Below are positions 1-11,458 of a stretch of DNA of 64,000 nt, one piece after another. The translations under genes were made by a program, and so were the position numbers. Under the pieces are notes generated by a model. That model had not been told where the DNA came from. It saw only the letters and a program-made list of their open reading frames with translations, and ran no database searches. The number at the start of each line of letters is the position of its first letter. The stretch's first letter is position 1. This stretch comes from Granulibacter bethesdensis (GTDB lineage: Bacteria > Pseudomonadota > Alphaproteobacteria > Acetobacterales > Acetobacteraceae), in the NCBI RefSeq assembly GCF_001889545.1, contig NZ_CP018194.1, positions 2,119,501 to 2,183,500 of the forward strand, read 5' to 3'.

Positions 1-1
1 C

Positions 2-382
2 GTCTTTCAAAGCGAGAATACCGAGCAGCAGGTGCGATCCGCCCTTGAAGAGCAGCTCTATATGTACGCTGGCAAGAGCGTGGGCGTGATCGTGCGGACC
101 GCAGACGAGATCGCAGACACACTGGCCCGCAACCCTTTTACGGACTCACCCGGCAACCGTGTCATGGTGCTGTTCGTCGATGGGGTGCTCCCAACCGATC
201 CACTCGATCACGTCACCGGGCTCAGGAATGAGCAGGTACGATTGGGAAAACGCGAGCTTTTCGTCCTCTACCCGGACGGGATGGCGAACACTCGCCTTCG
301 CATACCGCTCGAAAAATCGGGAACAGCACGGAATATGAACACGGTTGCGAAGCTTGCGGAGATGGCGGCAGCAATCATGTGA
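2..382 (+). CDS. DUF1697 family protein, 5' end cut off by the window
   Basis: The reading frame is already open at base 2 and ends at a TGA at 380-382, so only the C-terminal ~126 residues are present. The first visible residues (VFQSEN) match the conserved 'sGNVvF.s' strand of DUF1697 proteins, whose N-terminus normally contains a 'LLRGINVGG' motif lying upstream of this window. A downstream GTG at 32 is an internal codon and not the true start. The biochemical role of the family is unknown. The rest of the visible domain ([26 protein letters not shown] near the end) fits the family, including the terminal Arg-Asn-x-x-Thr pattern. Confidence 0.75.
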   Translation, partial: VFQSENTEQQVRSALEEQLYMYAGKSVGVIVRTADEIADTLARNPFTDSPGNRVMVLFVDGVLPTDPLDHVTGLRNEQVRLGKRELFVLYPDGMANTRLRIPLEKSGTARNMNTVAKLAEMAAAIM

Positions 383-578
383 TCCGGCCGCATCCCCTCA
401 CCCAACTTTTTCAACAGCACCGCATGTTTTTATGGCGTCCGGGATTCCACGACGCGGAATCCGTCTGGTAAGGCAAAGATGCGACTCGGCGGTTCAACAG
501 AGTTTCAAGGCTCCGCCAGAGGCTTTGCATCTCCTGCCGCTCCCGCGTGCAGGGGGGGCTGACAGGGGGCGGATGCAG

Positions 579-2418
<1,840 letters not shown>

Positions 2419-2522
2419 AAGACCGTTGATCCGGCGGTCATGAAATCGTACGGATTCTGCCACAAAGATGTTACAATCCAGGCGTTCCCTGAGCAGGCGT
2501 TAGTCTGAAAAGGACACCCGAT

Positions 2523-2933
2523 ATGAGAACCATGGTGCGGACTTTTACCGCGCTTGCGGTTGCCGCCGCTTTGACAGGGACGTTGCTGACACCGGCAACC
2601 GCCCATGCATGGTGGCGTGGCGGCCCGGGTTGGGGACCTCCGGGGCCTCCAGGCCCTCCGGGACCTCCAGGGCCTCCGGGCTGGGGTCCTCCGGGACCTG
2701 GGCCGGGCTGGTATGGCCCTCGCCATCACTGGCATGGCCCCGGTTGGGGTGGCGTCGCCGCCGGTGCGATAGCCGGGCTGGCATTGGGAACTGTCATCGG
2801 TGGGATGGAGCGCCCGTATTTTGCACCGCCTCCACCAGTTGTTTATGCGCCACCTCCCCCACCGGTCATCTATGCACCGCCGCCGGTCGTTTATGCACCT
2901 GCACCGCTCTATCCGTTTTTTCCCGGCTATTAA
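2523..2933 (+). CDS. Small exported Pro/Gly-rich protein with collagen-like repeats
   Basis: A 136-residue protein with a clear Sec signal peptide (basic start, hydrophobic core ending ATAHA at about residue 29). The mature part begins with five consecutive Gly-Pro-Pro triplets at about residues 38-52, then a Trp/His/Gly stretch, a glycine-zipper-like hydrophobic segment (GVAAGAIAGLALGTVIGG), and a proline-rich tail with repeated 'APPP-VVYAPPP' units. It could be a surface or periplasmic structural protein, but no function can be assigned. The low-complexity composition means homology searches would be misleading. It stands alone between ccrM and a transporter gene. Confidence 0.75.
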   Translation: MRTMVRTFTALAVAAALTGTLLTPATAHAWWRGGPGWGPPGPPGPPGPPGPPGWGPPGPGPGWYGPRHHWHGPGWGGVAAGAIAGLALGTVIGGMERPYFAPPPPVVYAPPPPPVIYAPPPVVYAPAPLYPFFPGY

Positions 2934-3005
2934 GGCGGCTGACGAAGCAGGACACTGCTGGCAGTATGGCAGTCTTGCCATGCCACAGACTGTCATAGCG
3001 CCATC

Positions 3006-4535
3006 GTGAACACTCACCTGCCACAGCCGGATAACCGGACCCGCGCCTTTATCGTCGTTCTGTCTATCGAGCTGTGGGAACGCTTTGGCTATTACGCCAT
3101 GCAGGCGATCCTGCTGCTGTTTCTGATCCAGAAGCTGCATTTTTCCAGCCATGATGCGGTGCTTCTGGCCGGGGCCTTCGCCGCCAGCGTCTATGCGACA
3201 CCGGTACTGGGGGGATGGCTGGGGGATCGGGTACTGGGGGCGCGACGCTGCACTCTGAGTGGCGCCGTGATCCTTGCCGCAGGGTACAGCCTGCTGGGTC
3301 TGCCCACCGCATGGTCCGACCCTGTTCTTGACGAAACATCGCTGGCTTTTGCCGCACTGGGCATGATTTCTGTTGGCAATGGTCTGTTCAAGCCCAATGC
3401 CGCGGCGTTGGTGCGGGTCATTCACGAGGGGCAGGACCAGCGTCTGGATGCCGCTTTCACGCTGTACTACATGGCGGTGAATGTCGGCTCCTCTGTTTCC
3501 ATGCTGCTGACACCATGGGTGCAGCAACAGGCGGGCTGGCACAGTGCTTTTGCAGTCTCTTTTTTCGGTCTGGCCCTGGGGATCACCGGTTATGGCATGA
3601 TGCGGTCATGGCTGGGCCAGACAGGAACCGAGAAGGACCACCATCCGGTTCCGCGCCTGCATCTCATGGCGGTGAGTGCTGGCTGTGCATTCCTGATCAT
3701 CGGCATCGCCCTGCTCCTGCACTCTGCATCGCTCGCGATGTGGTGCAACATGGCGGCCGCCCTTGGCGTGCTGATGCTCTGGATCGTCTGCTATGGTCGC
3801 GCGGCACCACGGGAGCGACCGGGGCTGGCGATCATGTATGCGCTGGCCGGGCAATCATTGATGTTTTTCATATTCTATCAGCAGATGTCGACATCCCTGA
3901 CGCTGTTTACCGTGCATGGTGTCTCTCCGGCGCTGCGCCTCGGCGGCCACACGCTGATGACATGGACACCGGCGCAGTTTCAGGCGCTCGACCCGATCTG
4001 GATCATGCTGCTTGGCCCGGTTCTGGCCGGTTTGTATACGACTCTGGCGCAGCGAGGCCGCGATGTCAGAATCGCAGCCAAATTCACGGCCGGTTTCGTG
4101 AGCGTTGGCACCGCATTTCTGATCTGGTGGGGTGCTGCCCGTATCGCAGCACCGGACGGGCTGGTCTCGCCATGGATCATGGTGGCCGGATATGGCGCGC
4201 TGGCATTGGGTGAATTACTGATCGGCGGTCTCGGTCTGGCCATGGTCGCACGCTATGTGCCGCAGCGGCTGAACAGCCTGATGATGGGCAGTTATCTTCT
4301 GACCATGGGCTTGTCGATGTATGCGGGCAGCAGGATCGCCAGCGTCGCCACCCCCTCCTTCTCAAGCCAGACAGCACAGACCCCTGCCGCGTTCATCAGC
4401 CTGTTTGGCGGTCTGTCCGTCGCGGCCTTCCTCGCCGCTTTGGTGTGTCTGACGATGGCACCATGGCTGCGGAGACTGGACCGGCAGCACCGGGCATTTG
4501 CCCTCCCCGACCCAGCGCCACACATTTCATCATGA
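3006..4535 (+). CDS. POT/PTR family proton-dependent oligopeptide transporter
   Basis: Inner-membrane symporter of the POT branch of the major facilitator superfamily, expected to import di- and tripeptides with protons. Of its 509 residues, the N-terminus has the family signature ELWERFGYY (the E-x-x-E-R-F motif on helix 1), followed by GGWLGDRVLGARR between helices 2 and 3 and GNGLFKPN, which corresponds to the PTR2 signature. Roughly 13-14 hydrophobic segments are visible. The only reasonable start is GTG 3006. The 3' end overlaps the convergent mutY gene by 140 bases, which is unusually long and suggests that one C-terminus has been extended. Confidence 0.88.
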   Translation: MNTHLPQPDNRTRAFIVVLSIELWERFGYYAMQAILLLFLIQKLHFSSHDAVLLAGAFAASVYATPVLGGWLGDRVLGARRCTLSGAVILAAGYSLLGLPTAWSDPVLDETSLAFAALGMISVGNGLFKPNAAALVRVIHEGQDQRLDAAFTLYYMAVNVGSSVSMLLTPWVQQQAGWHSAFAVSFFGLALGITGYGMMRSWLGQTGTEKDHHPVPRLHLMAVSAGCAFLIIGIALLLHSASLAMWCNMAAALGVLMLWIVCYGRAAPRERPGLAIMYALAGQSLMFFIFYQQMSTSLTLFTVHGVSPALRLGGHTLMTWTPAQFQALDPIWIMLLGPVLAGLYTTLAQRGRDVRIAAKFTAGFVSVGTAFLIWWGAARIAAPDGLVSPWIMVAGYGALALGELLIGGLGLAMVARYVPQRLNSLMMGSYLLTMGLSMYAGSRIASVATPSFSSQTAQTPAAFISLFGGLSVAAFLAALVCLTMAPWLRRLDRQHRAFALPDPAPHISS

Positions 4536-5643
4536 CAGAGGGCAGCGCCTCCTCATTCAGAAAGGCGACGGAGGCACTTTTCTCCTGCCGCGCCGGATCA
4601 GCACACAGATGCCTGACCTCCGCCGCATAGACGGTAAGGTGTAGTGCGAAATGCGTGAACACATGCGTAGCCACACCGAGCTTTCGCCAGGCGGTTTCCG
4701 CTTTGGGGGCGAGGCATAAAGCATCCTCTTCCTGCCATGCGGTGTCCTGCCATGGCGTTCCCGGCAGTTCCATCATCCCACCGAGCAATCCCCGCTCCGC
4801 CCGTCGCCGCAGCAGGACGTTGCCCTTTGCATCAGTCAGCCAGAAATGCACCCCGTATCGCTGCGGCCTGAGCTTCTTCGGTGCCTTGCGGGGAAGAGAG
4901 GCGGCAATGCCCTGCTTCCGCCCCTCGCAATGCCGCATCCACGGGCAGAGCGCGCAGGCGGGATCGAGCGGCGTACAGATCGTCGCCCCAAGATCGAACA
5001 AAGCCTGCGCGAAATCGGAAGGCTGTTCCATCGCCGCCGGATCGGTCCCCAGTTGCGCGGCCTGCGCTGCAATCAGCGGTCTGGATTGAGGCAGCGGCGC
5101 CTCAATGGCGAACAGGCGGCTGGTGACGCGCTCCACATTGCCATCCACCGGCACTGCGGGAATACCGAACGCGATCGCACCCACCGCCGCGGAGGTATAC
5201 ACGCCAATCCCGGGCAGGCTCCGCAGAGCCTCGATATCTTTCGGAAAGGCCCCCATCCCGGCAACCCTGCGCGCGCAGGCCAGCAGATTGCGCGCCCGCG
5301 CGTAATAACCAAGCCCGGCCCAGGCGGCCATCACCGCTTCATCCGGGGCTGCGGCCAGCGCCTGCACGGTGGGGAAACGGGTGATGAAACGCTCGAAATA
5401 GGGTATGACGGCTGCAACGGTGGTCTGCTGGAGCATCACCTCACTGAGCCAGACGCGGTAAGGATCGGGCGTTTCCCCCGGCAGAGCACGCCATGGCAAG
5501 GAACGGCGATGCCGGGCATACCACTCCAGAAGCGCAGAGGCAGGCGGAATGGGCGATCGTTCCAAGGAAAAATCCGGGATCAAGGGCGGTACGGATGCCG
5601 ATATGCGGCAAGCTGATCCCTCGCGCCAGCCCCATAGCGGCAT
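4396..5643 (-). CDS. mutY: A/G-specific adenine DNA glycosylase MutY
   Basis: Removes adenine mispaired with 8-oxoguanine. The product has the helix-hairpin-helix glycosylase domain with the catalytic Glu region SEVMLQQT, the LPGIGVYTSAAVGAIAFG hairpin, the catalytic Asp in VPVDGNVERV, and the [4Fe-4S] motif Cys-x6-Cys-x2-Cys-x5-Cys (CTPLDPACALCPWMRHC). A C-terminal NUDT1-like domain (LLGGMMELPGTPW, ending near THVFTHFALHL) follows. The start is uncertain: ATG 5643 gives 415 residues with a leader of about 35 residues before the conserved LLEWY, and it abuts the start of the divergent gene. TTG 5565 is an alternative. The C-terminal ~45 residues are encoded inside the convergent transporter gene and are rich in basic residues. 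Confidence 0.92.
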   Translation of the reverse strand: MPLWGWREGSACRISASVPPLIPDFSLERSPIPPASALLEWYARHRRSLPWRALPGETPDPYRVWLSEVMLQQTTVAAVIPYFERFITRFPTVQALAAAPDEAVMAAWAGLGYYARARNLLACARRVAGMGAFPKDIEALRSLPGIGVYTSAAVGAIAFGIPAVPVDGNVERVTSRLFAIEAPLPQSRPLIAAQAAQLGTDPAAMEQPSDFAQALFDLGATICTPLDPACALCPWMRHCEGRKQGIAASLPRKAPKKLRPQRYGVHFWLTDAKGNVLLRRRAERGLLGGMMELPGTPWQDTAWQEEDALCLAPKAETAWRKLGVATHVFTHFALHLTVYAAEVRHLCADPARQEKSASVAFLNEEALPSVMMKCVALGRGGQMPGAAGPVSAAMVPSSDTPKRRGRPRRTDRQTG

Positions 5644-6100
5644 GCCGCAATCTTATTTTCAGCGCGGCCCGCGTGCCGTCTCAGCCCTGCTGCCCGCCAT
5701 TACCCGACCGGTGTTTCGTAAAACTGCTCCGGGCCTCGCCACGCTTCTGTCCGAATGGACGACCATTGCCGGGCCGGTTTTGTCCTCCACCGCCACCCCG
5801 CGCAAGCTGGCCAATGGCACGCTGGTGCTGGGCTGTACCGGTCCAGCCGCAATGGAATTGCAGCACAGCACGCCGCAACTGATCCAACGCATCAATTTCT
5901 TTCTGGGCAACAAGGTGGTCGAGCGTATCCGTCTGACACAGGAAGCCCCGCCAGCACCTCCCACGCTGCGGAAAAAACCGGCCCGGGCCGAAACACCTGC
6001 TATGCGTGCCGCTGTGGAGCGTCGTCTCGATGGTCTGCCGGAAGGGGGATTACGCGATGCGCTTGCGGCACTGGGCACTGCCATGCTGAGCAAACGCTGA
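5642..6100 (+). CDS. DUF721 / DciA-like protein
   Basis: The 152-residue product carries the DUF721 core (RGPRAVSALLPAITRPVF, then LLSEWTTIAGPVLSSTATPRKL and LVLGCTGPAAMELQHSTPQLI). This is the fold of DciA, the replicative-helicase loading factor of bacteria that lack DnaC, so a role in replication initiation is a reasonable inference. The start is ambiguous: ATG 5642 begins directly before the conserved region, whereas upstream ATGs at 5603 and 5549 would overlap divergent mutY; only 5549 has a fair ribosome-binding site (AGGCGG). With ATG 5642 the two divergent genes share the palindrome GCATGC for their start codons. Confidence 0.8.
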   Translation: MPQSYFQRGPRAVSALLPAITRPVFRKTAPGLATLLSEWTTIAGPVLSSTATPRKLANGTLVLGCTGPAAMELQHSTPQLIQRINFFLGNKVVERIRLTQEAPPAPPTLRKKPARAETPAMRAAVERRLDGLPEGGLRDALAALGTAMLSKR

Positions 6101-6207
6101 CGCAGATAATGCCACGACTCGTCCCCTCACATCTCATGGGGTGACGGCGACGCGCATTGGCGGCAAAACCCCGTTATTGGGTAAAGAAGATATTGACGAG
6201 GAACACC

Positions 6208-6834
6208 ATGTCCATCACCCGCCGCTCTTTCTGCACTGCCGCTCTGTTCTCCCTTCCGCTGATTCAGACCGCCCGCGCTGAATCACCCGCCGCCCCAAGC
6301 GGCGATCTGTCCAGTTTCCTGTCAGAGCGCTCTATCGGCAAAGCCGATGCCAAGGTAACGGTGATGGAGTTCTTCTCCCTGACCTGCACCCATTGCGCGG
6401 CTTTCTCCCAGAACACCTTGCCGGAACTGATCAAGAAGCAGATCGATACCGGGCATCTCCGCATCGTGTTCCGTGACTTCCCGCTGGATCAGGTTGCCCT
6501 CAGCGCCGCGATGGTCGCCCGCGCCCTGCCGCCGGAGCGTTATGAGCCGTTTATCTCCGCACTGTTCGCCAGTCAGGATCGCTGGGCCTTCAACCGCGAT
6601 GGCAATGTCACGGAGTCTCTGGCGCAGATGGCTCTGCTGGCTGGACTGTCCCGCGCCAAATTCGATGCCGTCATCAATAATGAGGCTCTGAAGCGCGCGA
6701 TGCTGGAGCGGCAGCAGCAGGATTCCATCAAATATAACATCAACAGCACGCCGACCTTTGCTCTGACCAACGGGAAAACGCAGTCCGGCGCGCTGTCCTA
6801 CAGCGATTTCGTGTCCTTCGCCGGCCTGTCCTGA
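6208..6834 (+). CDS. DsbA-family thiol:disulfide oxidoreductase, probable Tat export
   Basis: Periplasmic thioredoxin-fold protein of 208 residues. The N-terminus MSITRRSFCTAALFSL is a twin-arginine type signal ending around Ala24. The active site is CTHC at 60-63 (EFFSLTCTHC), and a cis-proline region appears in INSTPTFAL near the C-terminus. The insert between them is alpha-helical, as in DsbA/DsbG and in 'DSBA-like thioredoxin' (Thioredoxin_4) proteins. It probably forms or isomerises disulfides in exported proteins. The start is set by GAGGA six bases upstream of ATG 6208. smc begins 13 bases after its stop, so the two may be co-transcribed. Confidence 0.87.
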   Translation: MSITRRSFCTAALFSLPLIQTARAESPAAPSGDLSSFLSERSIGKADAKVTVMEFFSLTCTHCAAFSQNTLPELIKKQIDTGHLRIVFRDFPLDQVALSAAMVARALPPERYEPFISALFASQDRWAFNRDGNVTESLAQMALLAGLSRAKFDAVINNEALKRAMLERQQQDSIKYNINSTPTFALTNGKTQSGALSYSDFVSFAGLS

Positions 6835-6847
6835 GTTTCAGCCCCCC

Positions 6848-9800
6848 ATGCCTGTCAGCTTCTCCCGCCTGCGTATTGCCGGCTTCAAAAGCTTCGCCGA
6901 TCCACAATCCATTGAGATCCTGCCGGGTCTGACAGGGGTTGTGGGGCCGAACGGATGCGGGAAATCCAATGTGGTGGAAGCGCTGCGCTGGGCCATGGGG
7001 GAGAACTCGGCCCGCGCCCTGCGCGGCGGAGAAATGGACGACGTCATCTTTGCCGGGACTGCCCATCGCTCCAGCCGTAATCTGGCAGAGGTGGTGCTGT
7101 CGCTGGAAGATGTCGCCGGTCAGGCTCCGCCCCCCTTTGGAGAGGTTCCGGAACTGGAAATCAGCCGCCGGATCGAACGCGGAGGCGGCAGTACCTATCG
7201 CATCAACGGTCGCGAAGTCCGGGCCAGAGATGTGCAAACCCTGTTTGCCGATCTGGCCAGCGGCGCCCGTTCCTCCGCGATGGTCAGTCAGGGACGGGTC
7301 GGCAGCATCGTCAATGCCAAGCCGGAAGAACGCAGGGCCATTCTGGAAGAAGCCGCCGGCATCACCGGCCTGCATGCCAGACGGCATGAGGCGGAGCTGA
7401 AGCTGCGGCAGGCCGAGACCAATCTGGAACGGGCCGAAGAACTGCGCGGTCAGTTGCAGGACCAACTCGGCGGCCTGCAAAAACAGGCGCGACAGGCCAG
7501 CCGGTATCGCAATATCTCCGGCCTTGTCAGACAGGCGGAGCTGGAATGGCTGGGCCTGCTTCAGGCGCGGGCCATGGCGGCGCTGGATCAGGCCTCTACA
7601 GCGCGTGAGGAAGCCCGCGCCACGCTCCGGCAGGCCGAACAGCAGGCAGAAGCCGCCACGATTGCAGCTTTCGAGGCTGACAAGACTCTGCCGGCTCTGC
7701 GCGAAGCCGAAGCCATGGCCCGTACGGCCCTTGAACGCCGCCGCATCGCCATGGAAGGGCAGATGCAGGCCGAAGAACAGGCTCGTAACGCACTCGATCA
7801 GGCGCAGGCGCGTCTGCATCAGGCGGAACAGGATCTGCATCACGGCGAAACCGGTCTGAAAGATGCGACTGAAGCCCTCGAACGGCTGGCCGCAGAAGAA
7901 CAGGCGCTGCGTGATGCGCTGATTGCCCTGCCTGCCCGGCAGGAAGAGGCAGAACGGGACGTAACCTCTCTGGAGGAAGAAGCAGGCCGACTGGCGCAGG
8001 CCGCCGATCAGGCCACCGCCCGGGCCGCAGAGGGTATGGCTCAGGCCCGAAGCGCCGAGGCTGATCGCGCCGCCGCCGAACAGCGCCTGCAGGCGGTCAA
8101 TGCGGATCATGCCCGTCTCTCCGCCGCTCTGACGGAGGCTCGTGCCCATCTGGTGGAAGAATCCGCCCTCACCGCCGCGCAGCAAAGCGCCGCCATAGCA
8201 AGACTGGCTGTAGAAGAGGCCCGCCGCGCTCTGGAGCAGGTGGAAGCCGCCCGTCCACCGCTGGCGGAACGCTACGAAGCCGCACGCCGCACGCTGGCCG
8301 ATGCACAGGCCCTGCGCAGCCAGGCAGACATGGTTCTGAAAGATGCAGGCAGCCGGGCCGAAAGCATCGCCGCCCAGACTGAGGCGCTGGAACGCGATCA
8401 CGCCGCGGCTCAGAGCCAGCGTATTGAAGATACCGCGCTGAAGGGCGCCAGACAGACCGCTGAAGCTGCCGCCGCCGCGCTTGAAACTGCACGGATCAGA
8501 CAGGAAGAGGCAGAAACCGCACTGGCACAGGCGTCAGCAGGCCATGCCGAAGCGCAGCGTGCCATGGAAACCGCAAGCAGCGACCGGGAACGTGCCACCC
8601 TCGCCGCCGGACAGAGCACCCGGCGCGCTGCACAGATTGAAGAAGAACTTCAATCCGTTCTGGAAGAACAGGCCAGAGCAGAAGCCTCCCTGCCGTCCGC
8701 GGAGCAACGTATCGCGGCAGAAACAGCATTGGCACAGGCTGAGCAGGCTCTGGCCATCAGCGAGCAGGCCCTGGCATCCGCCGAAACTGCCCGGATCGCT
8801 GCCCGCGCCGCGCATGAGCAAGCGCGTGAGACCCACGCTACCGCCCAGGCCGATCTCGGTCGGTTGCAGGCAGAGGTTGATGGGCTTGCGGCCCTGCTGC
8901 GGCACGATGACACGGCCAAAGGTGGTTTTCAGCCCGTCTCCGATCTTTTGCGTGTGCCGGAAGGGCTGGAACGCGCCGTCGGTGCCGCGCTGGGGGATAC
9001 GCTGGACAGCGCACTGGATGAAGCCGCCGATCGTTTCTGGCGTATCCTGCCGGCAGCGCCAGACCGGATGCAGCCTTTACCGGCCGGCACAGTGCCATTG
9101 TCCTCATTGATGGACCCACCAGCCGCACTGCGCCTTGCCTGTGACCATATTGGTATCATCAATGATCCGGCGACAGGTCCCGCCCTGCAATCCGGATTAC
9201 ATCCCGGTCAATGCCTTGTTTCCCGCGATGGCGCACTCTGGCGCTGGGACGGGCATTGCATGGCCGCAGGGGCGCCCGGTGCCGCCGCCATGCGTCTGAC
9301 CCAACGCAATCGCATGCTGGCGGCTCAGGATGCTCTGGCACAGGCCAAACAGGCGGCTGAGGCAGCGGCCCAGGCCTACACCCTTGCACAGCAGCAGGAA
9401 GCCGCCTCCGTCAGCGCCGAACAGATTGCCCGCAGCAACCGCCAGCAGGCCGAGAAACAGGCTGCCGAAGCCCGTGCCGCACATTCCACCATGACAGCTG
9501 CCATGGAGCGTGTCGAAAGCCATCTGACCGCCCTCGCCAGCCGTCGCGCCCGTCTGGAAACGGAGCATCAGGAGGCAACGCAGGCCGCGCAGGAAGCTGC
9601 CGCTCTGCTGGCTTCCCTGCCACCGCTGGAACAGATGCGACAACAGACTCAGGCGGCGGCAGCGACCCTCCAACAGGCACGGGCAGCGCTGGACGATGCC
9701 GCTGCAAGACGGCGCGATGCCGATCGCATCGTACAGACCACACGGGAAGAAGCCGCCCGCCTGTCCGCCCGGGCCATGGAGGCAGAAAGCCGTCTGGGCG

Positions 9801-11419
9801 CGCTGTCTCCACAACTCGACCGGCTGCGCGCCGAGCGGGAGGCCGCGCAGGCTGCCTTGCAGGATGCCCGGCTTGCTGTTGAGTCCTGCGCGGACATTGC
9901 GGCCCTGACGGCGGAAAGGGATGCTGCAAAGGCCGCTCTGGATCAGACACTGGCCGAAGAAAACCGCCTGCGTGCGGCAAGGCAGGAGGCCGAAAGCGCC
10001 AGCGACCAAGCCACAGCCGCCCTCGCCGCGCTGGAAGCGCGCGCCGCAGATGCGAAAGCCAGTCTGGCTGCTATCCAGCCGCAGGCCGAACGGGCCGAAA
10101 CGGACCGGCAGGAAGCCGAAGCCGCCCTGATCCTGCACCGCCAGCGACGTGATGCCATGGACGATCCGGCCAGCCTTCAGGAAGCCGCGGAGACCGCACG
10201 GCAGGCAGCAGCCACGGCCCAGAGCAGCCTTGCTGCCGCCCGCGTCAGACTGGACATGGCAAGGAACGAAGCGGACAGGATTGCGTCCCGTCAGGAAACC
10301 CTGCTCCGGGAACGTGCGGACTGGCAGATGCGGGCCGATACTGCCGCCCGCCATGTCGAGGAACTGCGTACACGCCATCAGATCCTGCTGACAGAAGCCA
10401 ACACGCTGGCAGACCGTCCCGAACAGGCCGCACGCCTGATGCAGGACACGCGCACAGCGCTGGAAGAAGCAGAAACAACCCACAGACAGGCCGCCGACAG
10501 GCTGCGTCAGGCGGAGGACGCACACAGGGCAGCAGGCGAGGCCAGACGGCAGGCGGATGCGGATTTCGCCACGGCGCGGGAAGCGATTCTGCGTCTGGAC
10601 GGGCAATGCGCACAGGCTGAAACCGCCCGTGATGCGGTGCAGGAGCGGATCGAGGAGCGGCTCGGCGCGGGGGCATCACTGCCGTCAGACATAGCCATTC
10701 CCGCCGAACTGTCCGACGTGGCGGAGGACAAGGCCCGCCGCAAGCTGGAACGGCTGTCGCGGGAACGGGAAGAGATGGGGCCGGTCAACCTGCGCGCCGA
10801 GATCGAGGCGCAGGATGTAGAAACCCGCATCGGCGGAATCGATCGGGAAAAAGAAGAACTCGGCACCGCCATCGCCAAGCTGCGCGGCTCGATCGGGCAT
10901 CTGAACCGGGAGGGACGGGAGCGCCTGAATGCCACCTTCACCCAGGTAAACACGCATTTTCAGGCGCTGTTCAACCGCATGTTCGAGGGTGGCAAGGCCT
11001 ATCTCGCCATGGTTGGCGATGATGATCCTCTGAAAGCCGGGCTGGAGATTTATGCCCAGCCGCCGGGCAAGAAACTGGCCACGCTGTCACTGCTGTCCGG
11101 CGGAGAACAGGCGCTGACCGCCCTGTCTCTGATTTTCGCAGTGTTCCGTTGCAACCCCGCCCCTGTCTGCGTGCTGGACGAGGTGGATGCTCCGCTGGAC
11201 GACGCCAATGTGGAGCGGTTCTGCATGCTGCTGGTCGATATGGTACAGGAAACCGGCACGCGCTTTCTGGTCGTCACGCACCACCATCTGACCATGGCTC
11301 GGATGGACCGGCTCTATGGTGTCACAATGCAGGAAAGAGGCATCTCCCGCCTGCTGAGCGTCGATCTGCATCGCGCCACCGCTATGGTCGAGGGAGAAGA
11401 AGCGGCCGCCGCGGAATAA
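6848..11419 (+). CDS. smc: Chromosome segregation protein SMC
   Basis: Structural maintenance of chromosomes ATPase that compacts and segregates the chromosome with ScpA/ScpB. Walker A is GPNGCGKS at 33-40, the hinge lies at about 690-800 (GGFQPVSDLL, AVGAALGDTLDSALDEA), the signature is LSGGEQALTALSL near 1416, and Walker B is VCVLDEVDAPLDD near 1440. Two very long Ala/Gln/Glu-rich coiled coils separate head and hinge. At 1523 residues it is much longer than the usual 1150-1200; the extra length sits in the coiled-coil arms. The strong Ala/Gln/Glu codon bias creates long spurious open frames on the other strand (for example 6740-8401), which are not genes. Confidence 0.96.
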   Translation: MPVSFSRLRIAGFKSFADPQSIEILPGLTGVVGPNGCGKSNVVEALRWAMGENSARALRGGEMDDVIFAGTAHRSSRNLAEVVLSLEDVAGQAPPPFGEVPELEISRRIERGGGSTYRINGREVRARDVQTLFADLASGARSSAMVSQGRVGSIVNAKPEERRAILEEAAGITGLHARRHEAELKLRQAETNLERAEELRGQLQDQLGGLQKQARQASRYRNISGLVRQAELEWLGLLQARAMAALDQASTAREEARATLRQAEQQAEAATIAAFEADKTLPALREAEAMARTALERRRIAMEGQMQAEEQARNALDQAQARLHQAEQDLHHGETGLKDATEALERLAAEEQALRDALIALPARQEEAERDVTSLEEEAGRLAQAADQATARAAEGMAQARSAEADRAAAEQRLQAVNADHARLSAALTEARAHLVEESALTAAQQSAAIARLAVEEARRALEQVEAARPPLAERYEAARRTLADAQALRSQADMVLKDAGSRAESIAAQTEALERDHAAAQSQRIEDTALKGARQTAEAAAAALETARIRQEEAETALAQASAGHAEAQRAMETASSDRERATLAAGQSTRRAAQIEEELQSVLEEQARAEASLPSAEQRIAAETALAQAEQALAISEQALASAETARIAARAAHEQARETHATAQADLGRLQAEVDGLAALLRHDDTAKGGFQPVSDLLRVPEGLERAVGAALGDTLDSALDEAADRFWRILPAAPDRMQPLPAGTVPLSSLMDPPAALRLACDHIGIINDPATGPALQSGLHPGQCLVSRDGALWRWDGHCMAAGAPGAAAMRLTQRNRMLAAQDALAQAKQAAEAAAQAYTLAQQQEAASVSAEQIARSNRQQAEKQAAEARAAHSTMTAAMERVESHLTALASRRARLETEHQEATQAAQEAAALLASLPPLEQMRQQTQAAAATLQQARAALDDAAARRRDADRIVQTTREEAARLSARAMEAESRLGALSPQLDRLRAEREAAQAALQDARLAVESCADIAALTAERDAAKAALDQTLAEENRLRAARQEAESASDQATAALAALEARAADAKASLAAIQPQAERAETDRQEAEAALILHRQRRDAMDDPASLQEAAETARQAAATAQSSLAAARVRLDMARNEADRIASRQETLLRERADWQMRADTAARHVEELRTRHQILLTEANTLADRPEQAARLMQDTRTALEEAETTHRQAADRLRQAEDAHRAAGEARRQADADFATAREAILRLDGQCAQAETARDAVQERIEERLGAGASLPSDIAIPAELSDVAEDKARRKLERLSREREEMGPVNLRAEIEAQDVETRIGGIDREKEELGTAIAKLRGSIGHLNREGRERLNATFTQVNTHFQALFNRMFEGGKAYLAMVGDDDPLKAGLEIYAQPPGKKLATLSLLSGGEQALTALSLIFAVFRCNPAPVCVLDEVDAPLDDANVERFCMLLVDMVQETGTRFLVVTHHHLTMARMDRLYGVTMQERGISRLLSVDLHRATAMVEGEEAAAAE

Positions 11420-11458
11420 TCTCCGCAGCCTCCCTCCCCTTCCTCGACTGGTTCCGCT

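Noticed and set aside
2634-2705. Short GC-rich tandem repeats that might suggest a CRISPR or minisatellite
   Set aside because: They encode Gly-Pro-Pro triplets in a real reading frame; there are no spacers or cas genes.
6740-8401. 553-codon open frame on the minus strand opposite smc
   Set aside because: It is an antisense shadow of the Ala/Gln/Glu-rich smc coding sequence with no family resemblance; the same applies to 9197-10606.
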